A stretch of 64,000 nucleotides of DNA from Chaetoceros tenuissimus (taxonomy: Eukaryota; Bacillariophyta; Thalassiosirophyceae; Chaetocerotales; Chaetocerotaceae). Both the position numbers and the translations under genes were made by a program. Below, in pieces: positions 50,727 to 60,771 of this stretch (the stretch's first letter is position 1; each line of letters opens with the position of its first letter). Location: NCBI GenBank assembly GCA_021927905.1, contig BLLK01000052.1, positions 395,727-459,726 on the forward strand. Direction: 5' to 3'. The notes beneath the pieces were generated by a model. That model had not been told where the DNA came from and made no database searches. It was given only the letters and a program-made list of their open reading frames with translations.

Positions 50727-52920
50727 AATGTTGGACAGGTTCAAGCTCAAATTGCCGAGCTACCACATTGCAGTTTGAATTTCTTTGGACCACTAAAAAG
50801 TTTCTCAAGGCAATTTCTCTTCCAAGTATCGTCAAGAATATTCTTATCCCAAACGCCAAGTATAATTGGAACATTGTCATTCACTATGGTACCTTGCCTT
50901 CTGCGAATGAAGATGACATTAGCAATACTGATACCATCCATAATCTAGGTGAGATATCGAAAGTAATTGCTGCAAATGTTGGTAAATCGCCACCATCAGT
51001 CATTATCAAGGATGATGAGAAGGTAGAATCTGAATTTGAGTATGGAAGAGTAACATTCTTCCGTTTAGATGCATTCTATGCAGTACCTGTTGATATCTTC
51101 AAGGTTGATAAGGATACATTTGACTATGGAAACAGATATGCAGTAATTCCAGCCTTTGGAAAGTACCCAGTCAATGATCAAATGATCTATAGTCCTACCG
51201 AAGCTGTAAAGATCTGGGCAATGACAAGACGCAATGATATCATCGATACTAGTGAGCCAGGGAGCATTGGACTTGCTTCTGCACAACTCATGGCTGATGT
51301 GATTGTTCCTACAATCATGGACAAAGCAGCTTGTAATGTGGTGAAGAATCCTGATGTTTGCTTCTACCGTACTCGTGCTTCAGACGTGGTTCTAATCAAT
51401 GATTGTTCTGATGAGCAAGGAGCTCCAGTTCGTGGAGTGCAAGACATTGATCAAGTAGAGCTTGTAGAGAATATTGTACAACGTAAATGTACCAAAGCTT
51501 GTATTGATGCAGGGGACGAAGAAGAAGAGCTCCATTGTGACAAGTCATCTTGGGCTGTTTCAAGTAGATTCCTCCAGACTTCATCTCCTGCTCCTGCACC
51601 TGCACCTCCCTCTAATGTAGATACAACTCTTTTGAGTACAATTACAGTTAGTTGAACATTTAGTGGAGGACAAAGATATGAGATGACATCTGTGACGACA
51701 TGGAGGTAGCGGCAAGATCACAAGCAACTACTATTTGTAGTGGTATTAACACTTGTAACTTTGTTGTGGGTTGTGTCAAAAGTATCTTAACAACAAGGCG
51801 ACTAGAAATGACCCGACTTCTACAAGCTTTGTCAGGGACCGCAAGAAACAACGACAACTTTTAATTCTCCTCCAAATACTGTGAATTCATCTTCCTCAAG
51901 AGATAGCATTAATAGTGCGATTCAGACAGCGGTTACTACTTATACTAATATCAATACTCTCCCTACTGGTACTTCTGTTACTCCTGTCTCAACAGCAGTA
52001 GTTCCAGCACCAGCACCAGCACCACCTTTTGTGTAGGACCTTGTGATAACGTGAATTGCAAATTCAGTGGAATGTGTGAGGTTCAAGATGGCGTCGGTGT
52101 CTGCAATTGTCCAAATACTTTTGAAACAATCAAAAATGGAAAGCATGTCCTGCAGGTACCACTCGAAACCCAGATAATAATCGCTGTGAGGGACCACCAA
52201 CTGCAGCTCCTACTTCAACAGTAAGTTCTTGTATACTCTTTTGTGCTGCTTATCAACATGAGAATTCTAATCACACATTTCTTAACTTTCCATCTTCTTC
52301 CTCATTCAAATAGCCAACTACTACCCCAACTATTGCCCCGACTTCTGCCCCAACACCAGCACCTACAGCACCTGAAGACATTTGTACTGATAGTACCACT
52401 GGCACCTTTACTCTCGACAATGTTGGTAAGGACGTAACTTGCGCATGGCTGACTCGGAACTCTCAGCAAACGTCTGATAGGATTGCTAAGTACTGTGGAA
52501 GAAACAGTGTCAAGTTCTTGTGTCCTCTTTCTTGCAATGCCTGCGAAACACCATGTGTGGATGATTCTTCTTTTACTTTCCAGCTAAAAAATCAAGATAA
52601 AACAAAGAATTGTAGCTGGCTCTTGAAGAATCAACTCAGTTGCATCGATGCCAAGCGTATTGGAGAATACTGTACTTCGGACTTTGAAGAAGGCGCAGTC
52701 AAGGAAGCCTGTTTCAAAAGTTGCGGTCAATGTCCTGACGACAGATCCACACCTAATGATCCTTCTTGTCATCAAAATTGGCAAAGAAAAGTCCTGTACT
52801 TGGATCACTAAGAACAAGGGCAAAGCAGCCAAGAGAATTGCGAAATATTGTACCGATACTGTCTATGATGGTGCTGTAAAATCCAATTGTGCTGACAGTT
52901 ATGGGCTCTGTCCAATCTAA
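50727..52920 (+). pseudogene. multi-frameshifted secreted protein: glycosyltransferase-like block, EGF-like domain, Cys-rich repeats
   Basis: A clean block to 51655 holds FGKYPVNDQMIYSPTEAVKI, IGLASAQLMADVIVPTIMD and NPDVCFYRTRASDVV, a diatom-type transferase-like region. It may continue the gene starting at 49968. A Pro/Ala linker (SSPAPAPAPP) and then three successive frame changes follow at about 51656-51870: readable pieces ICSGINTCNFVVGCVKSI and SINSAIQTAVTTYTNINTL lie in different frames. At 52037-52140 an EGF-like segment (CDNVNCKFSGMCEVQDG, VCNCP) is broken by one base. A GTAAGT/AAATAG intron (52222-52313) separates three cysteine-rich repeats of CxWLxxN...AKYC type at 52314-52920, the third shifted by one base near 52770. 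The stop is at 52918-52920. Confidence 0.6.
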
Positions 52921-53331
52921 AAAGATCCTGTGAGAGTTATTGTCCTTTTGAGCAGACTATAAACTTCCAATGACAAAGAATTTTTTCTGCGATTCAATCC
53001 TCTTCTTGCAATTATTTGCTCTTGTAACTGTAGGTTTATCTAGCAGCATAACAAATATTCTAGCTACAAGTGGTGTAGAAAGAAGAAAGAATATATGATA
53101 CAAATTCTCAAGACCGTATTTGGTATCAATGTTAGATTATAAAATAGACATAGATTTACGCAAGTGTGCTTGGATTGAAAATGGCACATCCTTTTTGAAT
53201 TTTATGTACATGATTTTTTCGTGTATAATTATTTCTTGCTTTCATCCTTTCCAAAATGATCATATTCTTGAATAGCTCTCAGAGTCAACTTATTTTCCTG
53301 ACCTCCACTCTTGTGATTTTTTATACACTCT
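52921..53331. other. intergenic, no gene recognised
   Basis: An AT-rich spacer between the decayed gene and the 3' end of the HSF-domain gene. The last ~45 bp match the 3' flank of the truncated duplicate at 43500. Confidence 0.5.
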
Positions 53332-56300
53332 TCACTTTTTACGAACCATTTTCATACAGAGATGGGGACTATCCCTCCGAAAAAGATCGTGCCGATATCC
53401 TCCAGAACCCAATCCTTTTTTGATAAGACAAAAACCGTAAAGATGTATTTGCTTTCGGAATGAATTGAACTTGGTCTGGTCGAAATATTTTGGCATGATT
53501 TCTTTGATAAATCGTTCCGGCTTTCTCACAATGAAAGCGCGGCCTTCAAGAATCCAAGAGACGATAGCATCAGGGCTGTCGTTGGATTCGCATTCAAGCA
53601 ATCTAAACAACTTCAAAGGGAATAGCTGATCTGGATCGCCTTTCTTCGTTCTCAAAGAAACTGAACTATCGGAGACTTTGCCACGATCATGATACATAGA
53701 TGGTCGACCTGGAGCTTGGAATAATGTCGATGATAAGTTGGCTGTTTCTTTCGAAGATATACTAGAACAAGTTGTATCTACTGGAGAATACAATCGTGCA
53801 AATGTATTAGAACCAGGTATAGTTACATTTGATGTGTTGTTTCTGAGATCAGATCTAGCATGTTGGTGGACTTCATTAGATGATGCTTTATCTCTTGACC
53901 TTATGGCTTTGAAGTGTGTCTTGTTAACATCCCTTTCTCTACCTTGAACATCTATAAATGCATTTTTCAGAAAGCAGTTTGTATCTTGTCTCTCAGTTAA
54001 AATTTGTTTCTGTGTTTCAAATTCAGAGTTAGGTTGATTCGTACGTTGTCTCATTTCTTCTTCTTTCTTTCGCGATGATGAATCAGGTATAAGGAGATCT
54101 GCAGAATCAGGAATCATCTCGTAACTGAAATCACTCTGTTGAAATGTATCGGCCTGATTACTTTGTCTCTGTTCAAAAATATCACACTGAAGGAGGTTGC
54201 TCTTGGAAGTCATGGGAATATCACCTTTGACATTTAGCTGAGTTTCGACATTTTCAAGAGCCTCAACATGAGCCCGGGTAGCTGCAATCTTTCCTCGAAG
54301 AAAAATTTGAGATGACATCATTCTTTCTTTTGACTTTTCGACATTCTTTGGATCAGTCAAGAATGTTGTATTGAAGTAGCGATCATACGTATCGGGCAAT
54401 GAATAGTTACTGCCTGGAGGATTGAGCGAGTATGAAGTAGCTCTCTGATCCAATTTTGGATTATGATAGCAATGCTTGTTTGTGGGAGATGTTTCAAGTG
54501 GTGTTTGACTTCTAGAAGAACTTTTTTCCAAGAGACTCATTTTCAATTCATCATGAGAACTTTCACAATCATTTCTTCCATCATGTCGATTTGGATGTTG
54601 ATGCAAATGTCGATATTGTATATGATCTCGATTCGGCTCAATGGACTTATTCTGATCCTTCTGCGAAGTATATGCTCTAATAGTTTCAACGTGTACCTTA
54701 TCTGGTATAGCACCCAAACAACTGGCAGAATCATTGATGTTATACGGATGGTTGTACGAGTATGTAGAAGCTCTATGATCCTTCTGCTGTTGATGATGAT
54801 TGTAATTATTGTGAGGAGCTAAAGCTGTAGGTGACGTATGACTACTTGAAGAAGCACTCCTTTTCTTGTCGGTGGTACGCATATTCCTATCATCATCATC
54901 ATACCGAGCAATAGCATGATCATTAGCTACAGATGTCTCAGGATGATTGACAGCAGAAGAATGATTGCACGAGTATGATGAAGCTCTCTGATCCTTCTGC
55001 TGTGGTTGTAGCTGCTGATGACGATCTATATTGTCACTAGTAAAATATGGAGGTTGCGTATGACTACTCGAGGAAGCACTCATCTTCTTGTTCGAGACAC
55101 GCGTATTCCTATCATCATCATCATACCGAGCAATAGCATGATCATTAGCTACAGATGTCTCAGGATGATTGACAACAGAAGAATGATTGTACGAGTATGT
55201 AGAAGCTCTCTGATCCTTCTGCTGTGGTTGTAGCTGCTGATGACGGTCCATATTGTGAGTAGCAAAAGCTGTAGGTGGCATATGGCTACTTGAAGAAGCA
55301 CTCATCTTCTTGCTCGAGACACGCGTAATCCTATCATCATCATCATACCGAGCAATAGCATGATCATTAGCTACAGATGTCTCAGGATGATTCACAGCAG
55401 ACGAATGATGAAAGGAATATGAAGATGCTCTCTGATCCTTCTGCTGTTGTAGTTGCTGATAATTGTAATTATTGTGAGTTGCAAAAGCTGTAGGTGACAT
55501 ATGGCTACTTGAAGTAGCAATCCTTTTCTCGTCGGAGATAAGCATATTCCTATCATCATCATCATCATACCGAGCAATAGCATGATCATTAGCTACAGAT
55601 GTCTCAGGATGGTTGACAGCAGACGGATGATTAAAGGAATATGAAGATGCTCTCTGATCCTTCTGCTGTTGTAGCTGCTGATGACGGTCCATATTGTGAG
55701 TAGCAAAAGCTGTAGGTGGCGTATGGCTTCTTGAAGAAGCACTCCTTTTCTTGTCGGTGGCACGCATATTCCTATCATCATCATCATAGTGAGCAGTTTT
55801 ATTGTTAACATGGGCTACAGATGTCTCAGGATGATTGAGAGCAGAAGAATGATAGTACGAGTATGTAGAAGCTCTCTGATCCTTCTGCTGTTGGTGATGA
55901 TTGTAATTATTGTGAGGAGCAAAAGCTGGAGGTTGCGTATGACTACTCGAAGAAGTACTCCTTTTCTTGTCCGATACACGCATATTCCTATCATCATTAT
56001 CATGCCAAGCAGTATCATTGTACCGAGCAATTTCGTCATCATGGACTATAGATGTGTCAGGATGATGGAAAGCAGAAAGATGATTGAATGCAGAAGGATG
56101 ATTGACAGCAGAAGAATGATTGCACGAGTATGGAGATGCTCTCTGATCCTTCTGCTGTTTGTGATGATTGTAATTATTGTGAGTAGCAAAAGCTGTAGGT
56201 GACGTATGACTACTTGAAGAAGCAATCCTTTTCTTGTCAGTGGTACGCATATTCCTTACATTATCATCATGCCGAGCAGTATCATCGTTAACATGGGCTA

Positions 56301-57111
56301 CAGTTGTCTCAGGATGATTGAAAGCAGACGGATGATTAAAGGAATATGAAGAAGCTCTCTGATCCTTCTGCTGTTGTAGTTGTTGGTGCCGGTCCATATT
56401 GTGAGTAGCAAAAGCTGTAGGTGACGTATGACTACTTGAAGAAGCAATCCTTTTCTTGTCGGTGGTACGCATATTCCTTACATTATCATCATGCTGATAA
56501 GTGACATCATACCGAGCAGTAACATGATCATGGGCTACGGATGTGTCAGGATGATCGAAAGCAGACGGATGATTGCACGAGTATGATGAAGCTCTCTGAT
56601 CCTTCTGCTGTTGTAGTTGTTGGTGATGACGGTCAGTATTGTCACTAGGCGAATGTGGAAGTGGCGTATAACTAGTCGAAGAAGCACTCCTTTTCTTGTC
56701 GGAGATATGCATATTTCTATCATCAAATTGATAGGAATGATCATATGGTTCTGGAAAATCATAGAACGGCATGTTGATATTGGTTTCATCTTCAATTCCG
56801 TTGGATCTTTGTTTCTTGAATTGATTTTTTTCAGCAATCTCTCTGAATTGATTTGGTTCAGTTTTATCTCTATTCCCGGCATGAGAATAAGGATTGTTTC
56901 GTTTGTAATTTGTTCTTCTCTCTTCTGTCGGTTCAAAGTAATTTATATCATCAAATAGAGTTGTATTGTTTAGAGTCGAGCTAGGAGCAGAAGTATGGCC
57001 AGGAGGTTTCATAGAAGTGCTTTGAAACTCAGCAACGCTTCCCATTGCCCTTTCTGTTCCTTTCAGTCTTCTTCCTAAGTTTGTGTGTGGATGTGAAGAG
57101 TTAGAGTTCAT
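53332..57111 (-). CDS. large HSF-domain protein with nine ~74-residue repeats
   Basis: A single 1259-codon frame. Residues ~170-800 are tandem repeats with a strict 222-nt period in the centre (213-267 nt at the edges). Each carries QQQKDQRASSYS, a His/Asn-rich HHSSAVNHPETSVA, YDDDDRNMR and DKKRSASSSSHT. The DNA-binding domain is at the extreme C-terminus (LFPLKLFRLLECE, IVSWILEGRAFIVRKPERF, FRKQIHLYGF, DLFRRDSPHL), whereas HSFs usually carry it at the N-terminus. Stramenopile genomes have expanded HSF families; the target genes are unknown. The repeats are polar and probably disordered. TGACGTCA lies 225 bp upstream of the start. A 940-bp copy of the 3' end is at 43545. Confidence 0.8.
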   Translation of the reverse strand: MNSNSSHPHTNLGRRLKGTERAMGSVAEFQSTSMKPPGHTSAPSSTLNNTTLFDDINYFEPTEERRTNYKRNNPYSHAGNRDKTEPNQFREIAEKNQFKKQRSNGIEDETNINMPFYDFPEPYDHSYQFDDRNMHISDKKRSASSTSYTPLPHSPSDNTDRHHQQLQQQKDQRASSYSCNHPSAFDHPDTSVAHDHVTARYDVTYQHDDNVRNMRTTDKKRIASSSSHTSPTAFATHNMDRHQQLQQQKDQRASSYSFNHPSAFNHPETTVAHVNDDTARHDDNVRNMRTTDKKRIASSSSHTSPTAFATHNNYNHHKQQKDQRASPYSCNHSSAVNHPSAFNHLSAFHHPDTSIVHDDEIARYNDTAWHDNDDRNMRVSDKKRSTSSSSHTQPPAFAPHNNYNHHQQQKDQRASTYSYYHSSALNHPETSVAHVNNKTAHYDDDDRNMRATDKKRSASSRSHTPPTAFATHNMDRHQQLQQQKDQRASSYSFNHPSAVNHPETSVANDHAIARYDDDDDRNMLISDEKRIATSSSHMSPTAFATHNNYNYQQLQQQKDQRASSYSFHHSSAVNHPETSVANDHAIARYDDDDRITRVSSKKMSASSSSHMPPTAFATHNMDRHQQLQPQQKDQRASTYSYNHSSVVNHPETSVANDHAIARYDDDDRNTRVSNKKMSASSSSHTQPPYFTSDNIDRHQQLQPQQKDQRASSYSCNHSSAVNHPETSVANDHAIARYDDDDRNMRTTDKKRSASSSSHTSPTALAPHNNYNHHQQQKDHRASTYSYNHPYNINDSASCLGAIPDKVHVETIRAYTSQKDQNKSIEPNRDHIQYRHLHQHPNRHDGRNDCESSHDELKMSLLEKSSSRSQTPLETSPTNKHCYHNPKLDQRATSYSLNPPGSNYSLPDTYDRYFNTTFLTDPKNVEKSKERMMSSQIFLRGKIAATRAHVEALENVETQLNVKGDIPMTSKSNLLQCDIFEQRQSNQADTFQQSDFSYEMIPDSADLLIPDSSSRKKEEEMRQRTNQPNSEFETQKQILTERQDTNCFLKNAFIDVQGRERDVNKTHFKAIRSRDKASSNEVHQHARSDLRNNTSNVTIPGSNTFARLYSPVDTTCSSISSKETANLSSTLFQAPGRPSMYHDRGKVSDSSVSLRTKKGDPDQLFPLKLFRLLECESNDSPDAIVSWILEGRAFIVRKPERFIKEIMPKYFDQTKFNSFRKQIHLYGFCLIKKGLGSGGYRHDLFRRDSPHLCMKMVRKK
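54770..56640 (-). repeat. in-frame coding minisatellite, 222-nt period
   Basis: The marker GCTCTCTGATCCTTCTGCTG recurs at about 54770 (one mismatch), 54983, 55205, 55427, 55649, 55871, 56138, 56354 and 56591. The four central spacings are exactly 222 nt and all spacings are multiples of three. CATCATCATC trinucleotide runs within each unit vary in length. Confidence 0.9.
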
Positions 57112-57762
57112 AGTGAAATTTGTTGATTGATCAATTTACACAAGTTATAGAGACGAGTTTATTTACTTGCTTTTGCTTGGGGTCAAGGAAGAGAAGCTTA
57201 GAAGGAGGAAGGATGTTAAAAATGTATGCAAGGTACTGTATCACAATTTTAGTACGTACAATCGTCTGTACTAGTCTTGAAGGTTGAGAGTCAGTAGTAC
57301 AGGCAGTGTGCGGTCAGTCGTTAGGTAGCCGTTAATGACGTCATTCCCAGGTCAATCCCGTATATCTTTTGTCGTATGACAAGTGTCAATAAAACTCTCA
57401 TATTTGTTAGCCTGTCCTTCTTCTCAACCACACATCATGTTGTGTATTATGATACGAGTAATGTACAATACATTGCAAAGAATAAAGCACGCCATGCAAT
57501 TGCTCTCCTACTACTATCATTATGTATTCATTCACTGCTTCTCCAACTCCGTACAACAATGAGAATTGACTTTTACAATTGATTCAGTGAGGTTGTAGCT
57601 ATTCCTGCGACATGCAACTTCGATGTAGTGATGTTACCATTCACATTACATATGAAAAATATATGCACCGTGAAATGCCTTGGGCTTACCGTGGAAATAG
57701 TTTTGCTATCAATATTCATTGCAATATGATATCGATCAACACATGTTATCATTTAATGCAAT
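57112..57762. promoter_or_regulatory. divergent region between the HSF gene and the RING gene, with TGACGTCA
   Basis: Contains TGACGTCA at 57336-57343. The part from about 57610 reads in fragments as protein (PWAYRGNSFAINIHCN) and may be 5' coding sequence of the next gene in broken frames, so its true start is unresolved. Confidence 0.45.
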
Positions 57763-59661
57763 ATGGTCCGTCAAAATCCAATTCGCTTCACTGGAGACTT
57801 CAAACAGAATGTGCCAACTAACATTTTGGCTGCGGTTCCTGATGAAAAAGATGTTTTATTCAAGTCAGCACCCTTCAAAGATGACCCTCCACAAGGCATG
57901 GATATAAATGAAGCAATGAATCTCGATGACAAGACCTTGGAGGAGAAGGCTGCGCTGTGTTTCCCCATTGGCTCTGTTTGGGAGCGAAAGGAATTTGAGC
58001 GGACATTAACAAATTTCTACTGCTTCTGATTTTAATTTTTCTTGGACATGTGATAGTAGCACAAGTTTTCAATGTAGCAACTATGGGAATCCACGACCAA
58101 AGAAAGGCGAAATCAACACTGGAAAGAAAAAAAATACTGTGAAATGTGGATCGGTCGTGCATATCATTCTGTTGTTGGATGGAAGTTAGACAATAGAGAG
58201 CTAGAGGAGAGGAAACAATATTGGCCTCTTTTGGGGGCTACAAAATGATGATTGACCCTGTCGACAATCAAGAAGTTAGTTATGTATATGACGACACCAT
58301 GATAAGTTTGCCTCCAGTACAAAATACTTCGCAGCCTTCTGTGTGGTATGTCGCATCTTATAGTGGACTTCAGCCTGAAACAGTGTCTATTCGATTAGAA
58401 CATACAGCAGTTTTGTCCGAACAGTTTGGAAATGTATTCGTATGGGGCGGGAGATATAGACAGACTTCCGAAATTACTGGTGTTTGGAGTTTGAATATTG
58501 CTGGAGAAACAAGTAAAGTTGAATATCTTGTCCGAAGCGAAGACGGTCCAATTGCCGATGCTGGAACAGCCTATGTAATTTTATTGACCGTGATGATGAT
58601 GTCGATGATGTTCACGTATGCATGTGGTGTTGCACAACGACGACAAGAAATTGAAGCTATGAATGCTGATGCCTTAAATGCAGATCCTACGCTTGGTGGA
58701 AGTGTTTTCGGAAGGAATGGACTTGGTCAAGATATAATAGATACTTTACCTTTAAAGAAGTATGAAACTGAGGGAGTGCCTGGCGAAAATACAGAGAATC
58801 AACCGAAAGAGCAAACTACCTCATCATCAGAAGAAAATGATTCCTCAGCAATGAATTTTGATTTTGCAGATGAGGACGACGAAAATTGTTGCCCCATTTG
58901 CCTTGTCGAGTATGAAGTAGGTGATGAGATTAGATGCTTACCATGTAATCACGAGTTCCATAAATCCTGCGTTGACCCTTGGATTGCAAACCAATGCAAG
59001 CTGTCCAGCCTGTCGATATTCTTTGTCAGATCTTGCATCTCTCACAACATCAGCGGAATCTTTTTCTCAAGCCATTCGTGCCACAATATCTGCATCTCTC
59101 TTCCCCAGCTCTCAACAGAATACAAATTCTTCAACAGCTACAAACACAAACACAACAAGTACTGATGAGCAACAAGCAAATCCTTCTCTAACGACACCTC
59201 GAAGCTCGTCCATGTCCCCTCCACCAGGATCTCCAACAGAAGATGCGATTGCACCAGGAGCAAGAACATTTGCAAATATCCGTCGTCTGCTAAACAGAAG
59301 AAGAAGACAAAATCTTACAAGGGTACAGTCCAACGATTCCATCTCATCGAGATCAAATGACGGTAACGCTAATGAAAGAAACGATGGTGATAATGATAGT
59401 TTTGGAGATTTGGAACTATCATATAATTCCTCTTTAGAGCTATCTGAAAGCTATGAATCCCCAACGAGCGGTGATAGTTTTGATTCAGGAGATATCCCAT
59501 TGGAGGGTAGACCAAGACAGATGAGATTATCTGCTGATGAAAGACGTAGAAATCGTCGTAGTAGAAGAAGGGCAGGACGCAGAATGAGGAGAGTGAGAGG
59601 TCTCAATGGATCTCCATTGAATGCGCCATTGCAACCTTCTGACAATGGAGCGCTAGTGTAA
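57763..59661 (+). pseudogene. single-pass membrane RING-H2 E3 ligase-like gene with several one-base frame breaks
   Basis: Readable order: luminal head from 57763 (VRQNPIRFTGDFKQNVPTN), a shift near 58020, SDFNFSWTCDSS..., a shift in the A8 run near 58130, EMWIGRAYHSVVGWK, and a shift at TTTTGGGGG near 58235. Then comes a long frame with Kelch-like FGNVFVWGGRYRQTSEITG, a membrane helix (AYVILLTVMMMSMMFTYA), CCPICLVEYEVGD and CLPCNHEFHKSCVDPWIA. One extra base near 58990 moves the final CPACR of the RING into another frame, which continues to the stop at 59661 with an Arg-rich tail. With those breaks ignored, spacing is canonical RING-H2. Such proteins transfer ubiquitin from membranes. Breaks at homopolymers make sequencing error a serious alternative to decay. 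Confidence 0.65.
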
Positions 59662-59790
59662 ATTAATTTGAACTTTTCTACTTTTTACTTTCACATGAGT
59701 CATTTCCTAGCATTGCCTTGAACAATTTTTTAGCACATGTTTACATTGATAATTCGATTTACTTTGATTTTATAATCGGTCCTATTTTAA

Positions 59791-60386
59791 CTAGTTTAGA
59801 TTCACAGCACATACAGATGACTTGAACCTTGACTTGTTATCATCTGAGTTTTTATCGAGCCTAGTATTGAATGATGCATAAACAACAGTATTATTCTCTT
59901 CGTCGTAAATTCTTTGAACTCGAAGTTGCTTGAAAAGAAGAGATTTGTTTTCTTCAAAGACTTCTTCGCCCTGTTTACCTTTCGTAATATTATCTGCAAT
60001 AGCAACTGGACCAGTGCGAGCACAAGTGACCGATGCATAACTTGGATCAGTGAAGAAATCCTTAGGATTCAATCGCTCGTTGATTGGTTTCTGAAAATTA
60101 CTAATATACAAAGTCACCCCCTTAACCTTTGGATCATCAAATTGCTCAATATTCAGTGTATCTTTGAATACAATACCAGAAGTTTTGATCTCTCCTACGA
60201 GCCTAGCTTCAGCATGAGCTTTTCCACCTGGCAAATTGGAACTGCTGTATTGGATAGAATGAGTCCTGAAAGTGCAGTTGCTGCTGCTTTCTTGGAAAAA
60301 TCTTTTGCAAATGCCTGGACATCTGGAACTCCAAACGCTGAAGCCCCCGAAACAAGAAGTAGAAGAGAAGCTGCTGATCTGTACAT
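59791..60386 (-). pseudogene. creA-like: plastid-targeted CreA-family protein, one frame break
   Basis: It starts with MYRSAASLLLLVSGASAFGV, a textbook diatom plastid presequence (signal peptide plus ASAF), and runs to AVP near 60236. There the frame shifts by one base (an AA where AAA would restore it) and continues NLPGGKAHAEARLVGEIK. The body matches CreA-family proteins: IVFKDTLNIEQFDDPKVKGV, TLYISNF, PSYASVTCARTGPV and LLFKQLRVQRIYD. CreA is a small conserved bacterial and plastid protein without a settled biochemical role. The gene converges with the RING gene and is divergent from the KEA-type antiporter, 385 bp between. Except for the single base it looks healthy, so a sequencing error is likely. 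Confidence 0.7.
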
Positions 60387-60771
60387 AATTAGTTTCCCTG
60401 AAATTGGTAGGTAAATGGTCAATGTCTTCAATTGAAAAGATGAGGGAGAGAAACAAAAAGATGTGTGGAAAAGATTTCCTTTTTCCTTTCGTCGTCATCC
60501 ATCATCGATCATCGAGTCTTACAAAACTGTAGCGTCATTGTTATCGGTTACCGTTATTTTTGTAGATGTCAATATGCTAATTTAGAAAATACATTTCTAT
60601 TTGAAGAGCATCTTTCGTCATCTTCAATGAAAATGATCGGCTTCTTCTGCAGCTTTCTCACAACAGAAAACAGACTCTCTACAAGCCATATTCATTTACA
60701 TCAGCTGTACAACATTGCTTCAATACAAATCCGCATTTTGCGATTTTATATATTTTCCATATAATATAAAA
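60387..60771. promoter_or_regulatory. divergent promoter region CreA-like / KEA-type antiporter
   Basis: 385 bp between two plastid-protein genes read outward. GGTTACCGTTATTTTTG and a TATATAT-like patch (60745-60770, just before the antiporter ATG) are present. No defined element was recognised. Confidence 0.35.

Noticed and set aside
54463-56202. Several plus-strand Ile/Met/Arg-rich frames and minus-strand alternative frames in the HSF gene
   Set aside because: Shadows of the CATCAT-rich coding repeats; they recur with the 222-nt period.
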